6,742 nucleotides of DNA from positions 1 through 6,742 of the forward strand of contig DASRSE010000330.1 in NCBI GenBank assembly GCA_035656655.1. The letters run 5' to 3'. Positions 1 to 6,565 of this stretch are shown here, piece after piece. The position numbers were made by a program, and so were the translations under genes. Numbering within the stretch: position 1 is the first letter of the stretch; each line of letters starts with the position of its first letter. The notes under the pieces were generated by a model. That model ran no database searches, was not told the origin of the DNA, and saw nothing but the letters and a program-made list of their open reading frames with translations. This DNA is from DASRSE01 sp035656655. Lineage in GTDB: Bacteria > Planctomycetota > Planctomycetia > Pirellulales > DASRSE01.

Positions 1-1832
1 CCGTAGCGAACCTCGATTCGTTGCGGCAGAAAACGGCCGTCCGTCTCTTTGTAATCGTGAAAGTAGATTTCACAAGGATCGGTATGCTCGTCAGGGTACA
101 TTTCCAGCGCGAGCAAGGTGCCATCGGACGGCTCAAAATAGAACCGCGTCTCGACCCCCTCGGTAATGCCGACCAGGACATCGACTAGCTTGTCTTGACC
201 GACCAGCGGAGCGGTCCCGTAGTAGGTCAGCGCGCCGTATTTATCGATCCCCCCGACCAGGAGCTTGCGCCACAGATGCAGCGCGGCGAGCAGGCCGCCG
301 CTGCCGGGCGGATTGAGGTCTTGAATGGAATCGCCGATGTCGACTTTGGCTTCGCCGCCTGGCGTGGTGACGGACGCTTGCTTCTCATCGAAGACGAATT
401 TAATCTCGCCAGTGCCGTTCTTGGCGTTGATCGTCCACGGCCCTTGCAAGCTGGAGAAATCTCCTTTGGCGACGTTGGCCTTCCAAACGCGGTCTTGATT
501 CAGCCGATTGAAGAAATAATTTGCGTAGCCGTGCCGCGATTCATAGCTGTCTTGGACGATCTTCGGCAACTTGGCCGTTTTTTGCTGAGGCAAATGGATG
601 GGCTTGGGGCCTTTGCCGGGGATCGGAATGGGCGCATTCGGATCGGCCCCGTGCTCGTGCGGACCGTTTGGCGGATTCTCGTCGGCCGGTTTCTCGTCGC
701 CCTTCTTTTCATCACCTTTCTTTTCATCGTCGGGAGCGTCTCCCTTGGGTTCGTCTTTGGGCTTGTGCTGCGGCTTGGCGGGGGCGCGGCCGCTGATCTT
801 TTCCAGCAATTCCTCTTCGCGATGAACGCCGGCGAGTCGCACGAGGATGTCTTCCTTCTTGCCGTCGCGACGATAGGTCAGCGGGACGCGCCAATCCTTG
901 GGATAGACGCCGAGCGTGTTCTTGAACACATTCACCGAGCGCATCGGCCGGCCGCCAAACGAGACGATTTCATCGTCGTAGCGCAGGCCGCGGCGATACG
1001 CGTCGCAACTGTCGAGGATGTCGGTGACGACGACGCGTCCTTGTTCATCGCTGCCCATCCGCGCGCCAAGCGTGGCGTGGTCGAGAATGCGGCCGCTTTT
1101 CAGACAGCCCAGAAAATTCTTGATCTGGTTGATCGAAATCGCATAACCGACGCCGACATTCACCCGACCGCGCTTTTCAAACGAGCCGCGCCCATTGATG
1201 CCGATCAGTTGTCCCTGGGCATTGAACAGCGGGCCGCCCGAGTTGCCGGGGTTGATCGAAGCATCGACCTGCAAACAGTCGGCATATTCCAGCAAAGTTC
1301 CGGCCGGATACTGATAGCGGTGGGTCCCGGAAACCACGCCGTAGCTCACGCTCGGTTGATAGTCGGTCGCCAACAAGAACGGATTGCCCATGGCGAAGGC
1401 CCAATCGCCGACTTGCATGGCGTCGCTATCGCCGAGCTCCGCGGCGGGAAAATCATCGCGGCCGAGAACCTTGAGCATGGCCACGTCGCCGACCGGGTCG
1501 AAGCCGACGATCACCGCGTCATACAATTTGCCGTCCGGCATCCCGCACTTCATCCCCGCGCCGCATTCGCGGGTCACGTGGAAGTTGCTCAAGGCATATC
1601 CGTCGGGCGAAATGACGACTCCCGAGCCGCCTCCTTGTCCGCCATTGGCAAAGATGGCGAGGACCGCCGGACTGGCTTTTTTCACGGCGGCCACGCGACT
1701 CGCTTCGGTCTTCAGAACCTCCGCATTGACGTCGGCGGCCTGGGCAAACCCGGCGCAGACGAGGGCCGCGCTGGCGCAGAGCAGCACGAAGAAACCGGAC
1801 AGCGGGGCACGGTGCGGGCGGCGAACGCTCAT
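1..1832 (-). CDS. Exported S1C (HtrA/DegP-like) serine protease with PDZ domain and C-terminal beta-rich domain, 3' end cut by window
   Basis: Reading from ATG at 1832 gives 610 full codons with no stop before the window edge, so the C-terminus is missing. Residues 1-32 form a signal peptide (basic start, hydrophobic core 13-29, AQA cleavage site), so the protein acts outside the cytoplasm. A trypsin-like domain follows (about 48-235) with a complete catalytic triad: His85 in SNFHV, Asp116 in DPVGDVAML and Ser198 in NPGNSGGPLF. An active endopeptidase is expected. Residues about 253-333 look like one PDZ domain (ARRGL-type groove seen as YRRGLRYDDEIVSFGG). Residues 350-425 are a Lys/Asp/Glu/Pro linker containing KKGDEKKGDEK. 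The region from 425 onward is beta-rich and resembles LolA-type folds, by recall only. Start choice is supported by AAGGA seven bases upstream and by the ATGA overlap with the NPCBM gene, which implies translational coupling. The protease call is firm; the substrate is unknown and the C-terminal fold is a guess. Confidence 0.93.
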   Translation of the reverse strand, partial: MSVRRPHRAPLSGFFVLLCASAALVCAGFAQAADVNAEVLKTEASRVAAVKKASPAVLAIFANGGQGGGSGVVISPDGYALSNFHVTRECGAGMKCGMPDGKLYDAVIVGFDPVGDVAMLKVLGRDDFPAAELGDSDAMQVGDWAFAMGNPFLLATDYQPSVSYGVVSGTHRYQYPAGTLLEYADCLQVDASINPGNSGGPLFNAQGQLIGINGRGSFEKRGRVNVGVGYAISINQIKNFLGCLKSGRILDHATLGARMGSDEQGRVVVTDILDSCDAYRRGLRYDDEIVSFGGRPMRSVNVFKNTLGVYPKDWRVPLTYRRDGKKEDILVRLAGVHREEELLEKISGRAPAKPQHKPKDEPKGDAPDDEKKGDEKKGDEKPADENPPNGPHEHGADPNAPIPIPGKGPKPIHLPQQKTAKLPKIVQDSYESRHGYANYFFNRLNQDRVWKANVAKGDFSSLQGPWTINAKNGTGEIKFVFDEKQASVTTPGGEAKVDIGDSIQDLNPPGSGGLLAALHLWRKLLVGGIDKYGALTYYGTAPLVGQDKLVDVLVGITEGVETRFYFEPSDGTLLALEMYPDEHTDPCEIYFHDYKETDGRFLPQRIEVRY

Positions 1833-3010
1833 TTTTGAATCCTTGCTTCGCAGAAATCGAGGTGATCGCCTACATCCTGGTTTTCGCCGTAATCGACGAC
1901 GATTTTTAAGCGGCTGGCGCCGGTCAGATTCAGGTCGATGTCGCGCGGCGCCGCGCCGCCGACCACCGGCTCATCGAACAGCGTCTTGTTGTCGCCCGAG
2001 ATAATCAGCCGCGCATTGCCGGCGCCCTGCATCGAATCGTCGATCCCGATGGTCGCCTTGAAGGCATGGATCCCGCTCGGCAGCCGATAAATGATCGTCG
2101 TCTGACTTTTCACGCAGAGCCCCTTGGCATACGTCTTGCCGCCCAGGCGGAGTTTGTCCGACTCAAACGCGCGGTCGCGGCGCGGCTGGTTGAACGCCGA
2201 CTGCGACGTCGTGCCAAAGTTCAAAAATGGAACTTGCACGGCCGACTCCCAATCGAGGTCGCTCAGATAACGGACTTTGCCCGAGGAATAGTCGATTTTC
2301 ACCAGCTGGTTTGGCGAACGACTGAGCGTGACGCCGGCCGGAGTCGTGATCTTGAATTGGCCGTCGGCAAACGTGACGGACTTGGCGTTCAAGCGCCAGC
2401 CATAGCTGTCGTCGAAAGCACAAATTGGGTCGGGCAAATCTTTCGCCGGCACGGCGAAAATCACCCCATCCACCCGCGCCCGCTTGACCTCGAGCGGCTC
2501 CTTGTCGAGTTCAAACTCGACCGTATCCGGCCCGAGATTGCCGACCGTCCCCTCCAAGAAATTGAGCGTCTCTTTCTTTCGGACGACGAGCATGTCATTG
2601 GCGCTTTTCGCCTTCAGGGCTTCGGCCCAAAGCACGTCGGTTTTCGGGTCCGGCGTGCCAAACCGGACGTAGTGCACGGCGCGCGGCGCAATGTCCGCCG
2701 TCTCGCTGTCGTTGATCGTCAGCTTGCCGGAGCGCTTCGCGACCACGTAGTCCTTACCCAAGAGGCGGCTGCCGTCAATCAGTTCGACCACGACCGCAGG
2801 ATGGAGGTCAACCTTTTCCACGGGCGCATGGGGGACCAGCGAAAAGATCTGATTTAAGCGGACCGTAACCGGCTTTTCCGCTGTCTGCAGCGTGGCGCCG
2901 GTCGCCGACAATTCGGTTAGCTCGCCCGACACCGTTTGGTTGTCGACCGTATGGATGTCCACCGCCGGCGCGGAAACCGCCAGCATTCCAAGGAGGAACC
3001 ACTGCAACAT
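1829..3010 (-). CDS. Exported protein with C-terminal NPCBM/NEW2-like domain
   Basis: This 393-aa protein probably binds carbohydrate or another surface ligand; no catalytic domain is visible. The frame stays open to a GTG at 3064, but I chose the ATG at 3010 because a hydrophobic signal peptide begins there (MLQWFLLGMLAVSAPA) and the 18-residue extension looks non-functional. Its ribosome site is weak (GGA nine bases upstream). Residues about 20-225 hold several beta-rich repeats built on a pattern like 'V-x-L-x-D-G-S-x-L-x-G', seen near 21-44, 73-101, 139-168 and 197-222. Residues 262-393 match the NPCBM/NEW2 pattern: LGGKxYxKGLxVxS at 289-302, FKATIGIDD at 317-325, and a final DHLDFCEARI at 382-391. 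The family is known from glycosyl hydrolase-associated sugar-binding modules and is common in planctomycete exported proteins. The stop codon overlaps the protease start, so the two products are likely made together. Domain call strong, ligand unknown. Confidence 0.87.
   Translation of the reverse strand: MLQWFLLGMLAVSAPAVDIHTVDNQTVSGELTELSATGATLQTAEKPVTVRLNQIFSLVPHAPVEKVDLHPAVVVELIDGSRLLGKDYVVAKRSGKLTINDSETADIAPRAVHYVRFGTPDPKTDVLWAEALKAKSANDMLVVRKKETLNFLEGTVGNLGPDTVEFELDKEPLEVKRARVDGVIFAVPAKDLPDPICAFDDSYGWRLNAKSVTFADGQFKITTPAGVTLSRSPNQLVKIDYSSGKVRYLSDLDWESAVQVPFLNFGTTSQSAFNQPRRDRAFESDKLRLGGKTYAKGLCVKSQTTIIYRLPSGIHAFKATIGIDDSMQGAGNARLIISGDNKTLFDEPVVGGAAPRDIDLNLTGASRLKIVVDYGENQDVGDHLDFCEARIQK
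1840..1844 (-). promoter_or_regulatory. Ribosome binding site of the serine protease gene
   Basis: AAGGA on the minus strand sits seven bases before the ATG at 1832, inside the last codons of the NPCBM gene. It confirms the protease start and fits reinitiation at the ATGA overlap. Confidence 0.7.
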
Positions 3011-3156
3011 CTTCGTCCGTTCCGGGCTAAGGTGAGGTCCGAATAGCGCGACCCTCGGCGACACCGAGAGTTGGAGCGCTCGTCTAGTTTAACTGCTGGG
3101 CGACCGGCCGTCAGGCGTTTAGCGAAAATTGGCCAGATCGGGGGCAGGCTGTCCGC

Positions 3157-3201
3157 GGCGCACTCGATCTATCGATTATAACGTCCCGGCGACCGTGCGC
3201 C
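3157..3201. repeat. 7-bp perfect inverted repeat with 31-base loop, in the 192-bp intergenic gap
   Basis: GGCGCAC at 3157-3163 is the exact reverse complement of GTGCGCC at 3195-3201. The right arm starts two bases from the stop codon of the 374-aa gene. The loop contains a TATAAT hexamer (minus strand). There is no T-tract after the stem, so it does not look like a standard intrinsic terminator. It could be an operator or mRNA structure, or chance: a 7-bp GC-rich inverted repeat is not rare at this length. Confidence 0.3.
3175..3180 (-). promoter_or_regulatory. Possible -10 element (TATAAT) upstream of the NPCBM/protease pair
   Basis: A perfect TATAAT on the minus strand lies 164 bases before the ATG at 3010, in the only sizeable gap (3011-3202) between the complete genes. 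No TTGACA-like -35 box is found at 16-18 bases upstream (the position reads GGGCGC), so a sigma-70-type promoter is only weakly supported. If real, it would let the NPCBM and protease genes be expressed separately from the coiled-coil genes, with a long 5' leader. Confidence 0.25.
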
Positions 3202-3202
3202 C

Positions 3203-4327
3203 CTACTTTCCGCCCGACTCCGAATCTTCGTTGGCCAACCGGCGAAAATATTGCTCGATGGCGTCGCGATAATGGGCCGGAAAATCCTTGCCGATCTGCT
3301 GCAAGGCCTCTTCACGCTGCTTGGGCGGCAGGTCTCCCCAGCCGCTGGCGCTGCCGATCGGCTTTTTCGTCACGTCGCCAGGCGCTTTACCCGTGGCGAT
3401 TTTGCTGTCGGAAGCGGGAGCGCTCGACTGGATTCCTTGGGGGTTGCCAGGGCTGTTGCCTTGTCCGCCTCCCTGTCCGCTGCCGCCGCCGCCGCCATTT
3501 TTTTGCTTTTCGAGTTCATCGATCAATTTGTCCAGCGAGGCGATGACGCCATCCTCGACCCCGCGCGTTTTGTCGCCCGCCCGGCCCAAATCGAGCCGCC
3601 GCGTGATGTCGTCCATGCGGCGCGAAATGTGGTCGAGCGAATCGTCCTTAAGCGCTCTCAAGTCTTGCTGCATGAGTTCAGCCAATGATTCATAGCGCCG
3701 CGGCAGATCCTGCCGCCGCTCCAGCAATTGGCCGACCGCCTTCAGTCCCGGCCCCTTTTGCAACAACCAATGGTAGGCGACGCTTTCATAAAACAAGAGC
3801 GAGGTAGGGTCGAGCACGTTGGCGGCGGTCAGCTTGTCGAACTCGGCCAGAGACTCATCGTAGAGTTGGTTCTGCACGAGCCACCGACCGACGTACAACT
3901 TCAGATTGTCGCGCACTAGCGGCGCGAGTTTTTCATCGTTGAAGTTCGGAAACTTCGGCGCCAAGGCGCTTTCGCGCGGCTTGAGGCAAGTATCCACGGT
4001 CGCCTTGGCGACCGGCTCCATCAAGGCGAACGTGGCAACCGCACGATCGAGAACTTCGCCTGGCGGGACCGCCTTTTCTTCGGCCGGCCAGAGGGCGGCG
4101 GCTTTGGCCTTGATCTCGTCGGAGGCTTTTTGCGCGTCGAGCCACGCGTTCAGTTTGGCCCGCACGTCGGCGACTGGCGGAATCTGCCAGGTTGCGACCT
4201 TGGCCAAGCCATCGTCCGGAGCCGCGGCGGGCTCTTGAGCCGCGAGCGTCCGCAAACCGCCTAGGCAAACGGCCGACAGCAGTGCGGCGACGGCGGTCCG
4301 GCGAACAGCAACGAAAGTGGTGCGCAT
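3203..4327 (-). CDS. Exported helical protein of unknown function with Gly-rich linker and conserved 'WGxLPPKxR' C-terminal motif
   Basis: I do not recognise a named function. The 374-aa product starts with a signal peptide (residues 1-30, basic MRTTFVAVRR, hydrophobic 11-24, cleavage near LAA). The lipobox is poor (SAVC), so a lipoprotein is unlikely. Residues 36-275 are mostly helical; 145-195 (WLVQNQLYDESLAEFDKL onward) could form a TPR-like pair. Residues 238-274 align without gaps to a segment of the neighbouring 717-aa protein. A flexible Gly/Ser/Gln linker occupies 277-300, starting with NGGGGGSGQGGGQGN. Residues 329-365 carry a helical ending (GWGDLPPKQREEALQQIGKD, then FPAHYRDAIEQYFRRLA) that I recall at the C-terminus of other planctomycete exported proteins, often beside MoxR/VWA genes. 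The ATG overlaps the upstream stop by one base (TAATG) and has GGGGAG nine bases upstream, so start and coupling are well supported. Confidence 0.85.
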   Translation of the reverse strand: MRTTFVAVRRTAVAALLSAVCLGGLRTLAAQEPAAAPDDGLAKVATWQIPPVADVRAKLNAWLDAQKASDEIKAKAAALWPAEEKAVPPGEVLDRAVATFALMEPVAKATVDTCLKPRESALAPKFPNFNDEKLAPLVRDNLKLYVGRWLVQNQLYDESLAEFDKLTAANVLDPTSLLFYESVAYHWLLQKGPGLKAVGQLLERRQDLPRRYESLAELMQQDLRALKDDSLDHISRRMDDITRRLDLGRAGDKTRGVEDGVIASLDKLIDELEKQKNGGGGGSGQGGGQGNSPGNPQGIQSSAPASDSKIATGKAPGDVTKKPIGSASGWGDLPPKQREEALQQIGKDFPAHYRDAIEQYFRRLANEDSESGGK

Positions 4328-6480
4328 TATTTGTTTCTCCCCAGTACGATGTCGCGGGTCGATTTGTGAATTCGTTCTTCGCGCTCGCTCAGGCGGTTCA
4401 GCGCTTCGAGCAACTCGGGTTTGTCCGCTTGTTCGCCTTCAATCAGCTTGGAGTAGCGCTGGGTCCGGGTGTTGACCCGCATTTGCAGGGCGCGGATCAT
4501 TTTCAACTCGGCCAATTGATCGACGAGCGCCGGATCTTGGGGCTCTCCCTCCGAAGGCATCGGCGGCTGGTTTCTTGATTTTTGATCTTTCTGGGCTTTT
4601 TTCAAGGCCGCGATCATTTCCTCGAGCGCCGTGATGATGTCTTCCTCGACCCCTTGCGTGATCTTGCCCACGCTCGTGCGGGCCAACCGGACCGTGACCT
4701 GCTCCATATCGTCGCGCATTTGCAGGACCGCCTCGGGCATGGCAACCGAGGTGCCCTCCTCGCGGAGGATTTCGAGGCACTTGTCGGCTTCCGTCGTGAT
4801 GTTTGATTCTTTGCGGCTGAGCTTGCGCGATTCGAGCTCGGCATCCTGATCGCGATCGTCGTCGCCGATTTGATCGACCCGTTTGGTCCCTTCGTACACT
4901 TCGACCTGCATTTCGAGCATTTTGTGGAACCGCGCTTCGAGCATCGCCAAGGTCCGCTGGATTTCTTCTTCGCGGAGTTGGCGGAGGATTTCCTCGAGTT
5001 CGGCCTTGGCGTTTTTCAGTTCATTCATGGCCTCTTCTTGCTTGTCCACGGCGTCGCGGCGGAGCGCGTCTTCGAGCTTCAGCTTCGCTTCGCGCATCCG
5101 CTGTTCGGCGGCTTGAATGCGTTTGCGCGCGGAGGAGGTATCGCTCTTGCCGTTGCTGTCGCCTTGGGTATCGCCTTCGCTGTCGCCGCGCGAATCTCCG
5201 TGGCTATCGCCGTTGCTGTCCCCTTTTTGGTTGCCCTTCTGATTCCCCTTGTTGTCACCTTCGTGATTGCCGTCGGAGTTGCCGTTTTTGTTGCCTTCGG
5301 TGTTGCCCTCTTTATTGCCCTCGTTATTTCCTTTGCTGTCTCCTTTGGAATCTCCCTTTTGGTCTCCCTTGGAGTCCCCTTTTTGGTTTCCTTTGGAGTT
5401 GCCCTCTTTGTTGCCTTCGCTGTTGCCTTCTTTGTTGCCTTTGGAGTCGCCCTCCTTGTTTCCCTTCTGGTCGCCCTTGGAGTCTCCCTTTTGATTCCCT
5501 TTGGAGTCTCCCTTTTGGTCGCCCTTGGAATTGCCCTCTTTGTTGCCTTGGCTATTCCCTTCTTTATTGCCTTTGGAGTCGCCCTCCTTGTTCCCCTTCT
5601 GGTCGCCCTTGGAGTCCCCCTTTTGATTCCCTTTGGAGTCTCCCTTTTGGTCGCCCTTGGAATTGCCCTCTTTGTTGCCTTGGTTATTCCCTTCTTTGCT
5701 CCCTTCGCTATTCCCTTCCTTGTTTCCCTTCTGGTCCCCCTTGGAATCCTCCTTTTGATTCCCTTGGGAGTTTCCCTTTTGGTCTCCCTTGGAATCGCCT
5801 TCTTTGGTTCCTTGGTTGTTCCCCTCTTGATTGTTTGGGTCACCGTTCGGGTTGGCAGGATTGGCGCCGGGCTTAGTGGATCCTTCGTCATGTTTCATGT
5901 CGCGGGCGAGGGCGCCGGCTTTGTCGGCGGTGCCGTTTTGCTTGCCGGCGAGGCCTTTCAGATCATCGGAATTCGGCGTCTGGCCTTGGATGGCCGATTC
6001 CTCTTTAATCAGATGATCGATCCGCTGGATATAGGCTTTGATGCGGGCCTTTTCCGATTCGATTTGTTTCGAGCGGTCTTCGCTGAGCAGCAACTCAAGC
6101 AAGCTGAGCAAGTCTTTTTGGACCGCCGCCTGGCCTTTCATCGCCTTGGGCAATTGATCTTGCTGCAGCTGTTCGACCAGTTCGTCGAAGTGGCCGGTGA
6201 TGTTCTTTTCTTTGCTTTGCTTGAACGCTTGGCGCAGCAAATCGGCGCGGCGCTTATCCTTGAGCTCGATATCGGCGGCGAGCCGCTCGATGCTCTTTTC
6301 AAGGTTCTTGTATTTGTCCGACAAGGCGCTCTGCTCGACGACGACCTGCTCGCCTTCGCCGGCCTTTTTCGGCGCGGGCTCCTCATCGGCGGCCGCAGCG
6401 CGGCCCGCCCAGACCACCGCGATCAGACAGCACGCCATTCCACCGAGCAGGCTCAACCACGCGGCACGACGAACCTCCAT
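4327..6480 (-). CDS. Exported coiled-coil protein with about 57 Gly-Asn/Asp tetrapeptide repeats, function unknown
   Basis: This is a 717-aa protein. I chose ATG at 6480 over the in-frame ATG at 6516 because AAAGGAG lies six bases upstream and the signal peptide (MEVRRAAWLSLLGGMACC, hydrophobic to about 25, cleavage near residue 31 before DEE) begins there. Residues 50-165 are helical and coiled-coil-like. Residues 220-444 are a low-complexity tract with Gly at every fourth position, pattern G-[ND]-x-[KEQ]; it should be disordered, strongly hydrophilic and nearly charge-balanced. Residues 450-630 are helical again, with LREEEIQRTLAMLEARFHKM near 502-521, SRKE at 555-558 and GKITQGVEEDI at 605-615. 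The region resembles, from memory, a conserved planctomycete protein family of unknown role. Residues 650-717 form a further helical tail. The repeats may be a spacer or a ligand- or wall-binding segment; nothing in the sequence decides. It is coupled to the following gene by TAATG and follows another coiled-coil gene after 83 bases. Confidence 0.9.
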   Translation of the reverse strand: MEVRRAAWLSLLGGMACCLIAVVWAGRAAAADEEPAPKKAGEGEQVVVEQSALSDKYKNLEKSIERLAADIELKDKRRADLLRQAFKQSKEKNITGHFDELVEQLQQDQLPKAMKGQAAVQKDLLSLLELLLSEDRSKQIESEKARIKAYIQRIDHLIKEESAIQGQTPNSDDLKGLAGKQNGTADKAGALARDMKHDEGSTKPGANPANPNGDPNNQEGNNQGTKEGDSKGDQKGNSQGNQKEDSKGDQKGNKEGNSEGSKEGNNQGNKEGNSKGDQKGDSKGNQKGDSKGDQKGNKEGDSKGNKEGNSQGNKEGNSKGDQKGDSKGNQKGDSKGDQKGNKEGDSKGNKEGNSEGNKEGNSKGNQKGDSKGDQKGDSKGDSKGNNEGNKEGNTEGNKNGNSDGNHEGDNKGNQKGNQKGDSNGDSHGDSRGDSEGDTQGDSNGKSDTSSARKRIQAAEQRMREAKLKLEDALRRDAVDKQEEAMNELKNAKAELEEILRQLREEEIQRTLAMLEARFHKMLEMQVEVYEGTKRVDQIGDDDRDQDAELESRKLSRKESNITTEADKCLEILREEGTSVAMPEAVLQMRDDMEQVTVRLARTSVGKITQGVEEDIITALEEMIAALKKAQKDQKSRNQPPMPSEGEPQDPALVDQLAELKMIRALQMRVNTRTQRYSKLIEGEQADKPELLEALNRLSEREERIHKSTRDIVLGRNK
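4337..4342 (-). promoter_or_regulatory. Ribosome binding site of the 374-aa protein gene
   Basis: GGGGAG on the minus strand lies nine bases before the ATG at 4327 and inside the final codons of the 717-aa gene. Together with the TATAATG-like junction (stop TAA sharing its last A with ATG), it supports coupled translation. Confidence 0.65.
5149..5823 (-). repeat. In-frame 12-bp minisatellite encoding (G-N/D-x-K/E/Q)n
   Basis: The period is 12 bases or four codons. Across residues 220-444 of the 717-aa protein, 56 of 57 fourth positions are Gly; the one exception is Glu244 (GAG where neighbours have GGN). The residue after Gly is almost always Asn or Asp, and typical units are GDSK, GDQK, GNKE, GNSQ and GNQK. 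Synonymous codons vary between units, so selection on the protein pattern is likely. The left units (nearer 5149) are more divergent (GDSH, GDSR, GDTQ, GNHE) than the middle ones. Confidence 0.97.
5449..5712 (-). repeat. 132-bp higher-order tandem repeat (11 tetrapeptide units) within the minisatellite
   Basis: The segment at 5449-5580 is repeated at 5581-5712. The first 117 or so bases of each copy differ at only three positions by my hand comparison, after which they diverge near the distal end. At the protein level, 11 consecutive tetrapeptides (GNKE GNSK GDQK GDSK GNQK, then GDSK GDQK GNKE GDSK GNKE and GNSQ or GNSE) occur twice, 43 of 44 residues identical in that register. A more diverged third copy is seen toward 5317-5448. 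This indicates recent expansion by unequal exchange or slippage. Confidence 0.85.
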
Positions 6481-6486
6481 GACGGT

Positions 6487-6493
6487 CTCCTTT
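6487..6493 (-). promoter_or_regulatory. Strong ribosome binding site that fixes the start of the 717-aa protein
   Basis: AAAGGAG on the minus strand lies six bases before the ATG at 6480. The alternative in-frame ATG at 6516 has no such site, so the shorter reading is preferred. Confidence 0.8.
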
Positions 6494-6547
6494 GAACTGC
6501 GAATGTCCGAAGTCATTTTCGGCGAACAGGGATGAAATAAGCTCTGA

Positions 6548-6565
6548 AACCGGCTCGAACCGGCT
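6548..6565 (-). other. Near-palindromic hairpin right after the upstream stop codon; possible weak terminator or processing site
   Basis: An 18-base near-palindrome (AGCCGGTTCGAGCCGGTT on the minus strand) begins within the TAG stop of the partial upstream gene. Folded, it gives about seven pairs, two of them G-U, around a TCGA loop. The sequence after it has only TTT and later TTATTTC, so it is a weak terminator candidate at best; it may instead modulate read-through or mRNA decay. The rest of the 83-base gap holds no clear promoter. Confidence 0.3.

Noticed and set aside
195..1838. 547-codon open frame on the + strand opposite the protease gene
   Set aside because: The minus strand encodes an unmistakable trypsin-like protease with triad, PDZ domain and signal peptide. 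The + frame has no recognisable domain, no clear ribosome site and is a by-product of GC-rich codon usage.
2066..2857. 263-codon open frame on the + strand opposite the NPCBM gene
   Set aside because: It is antisense to a clear NPCBM/NEW2 domain protein and is rich in Arg and Asp without any motif, typical of a shadow frame.
3010..3064. GTG at 3064 as the start of the NPCBM protein
   Set aside because: It would put 18 residues with Arg and Pro before the hydrophobic signal segment. Starting at the ATG at 3010 gives a normal signal peptide.
4256..4327. Lipoprotein signal in the 374-aa protein (Cys21)
   Set aside because: The residue before Cys is Val and the motif SAVC does not meet the usual lipobox rule; an ordinary signal peptide fits better.
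5149..5823. CRISPR array or RTX calcium-binding repeat
   Set aside because: There are no spacers, the 12-base period is in frame and continuous, and the four-residue pattern does not match the nine-residue GGxGxDxUx repeat.
5079..5891. 270-codon minus-strand frame rich in Lys, Thr, Arg and Ala within the repeat region
   Set aside because: It is the repeat read in a second frame; a period of 12 bases keeps it open. It lacks a start signal and non-repeat flanking domains.
6480..6516. ATG at 6516 as the start of the 717-aa protein
   Set aside because: It has no ribosome site; the ATG at 6480 has AAAGGAG at ideal spacing and starts the signal peptide.
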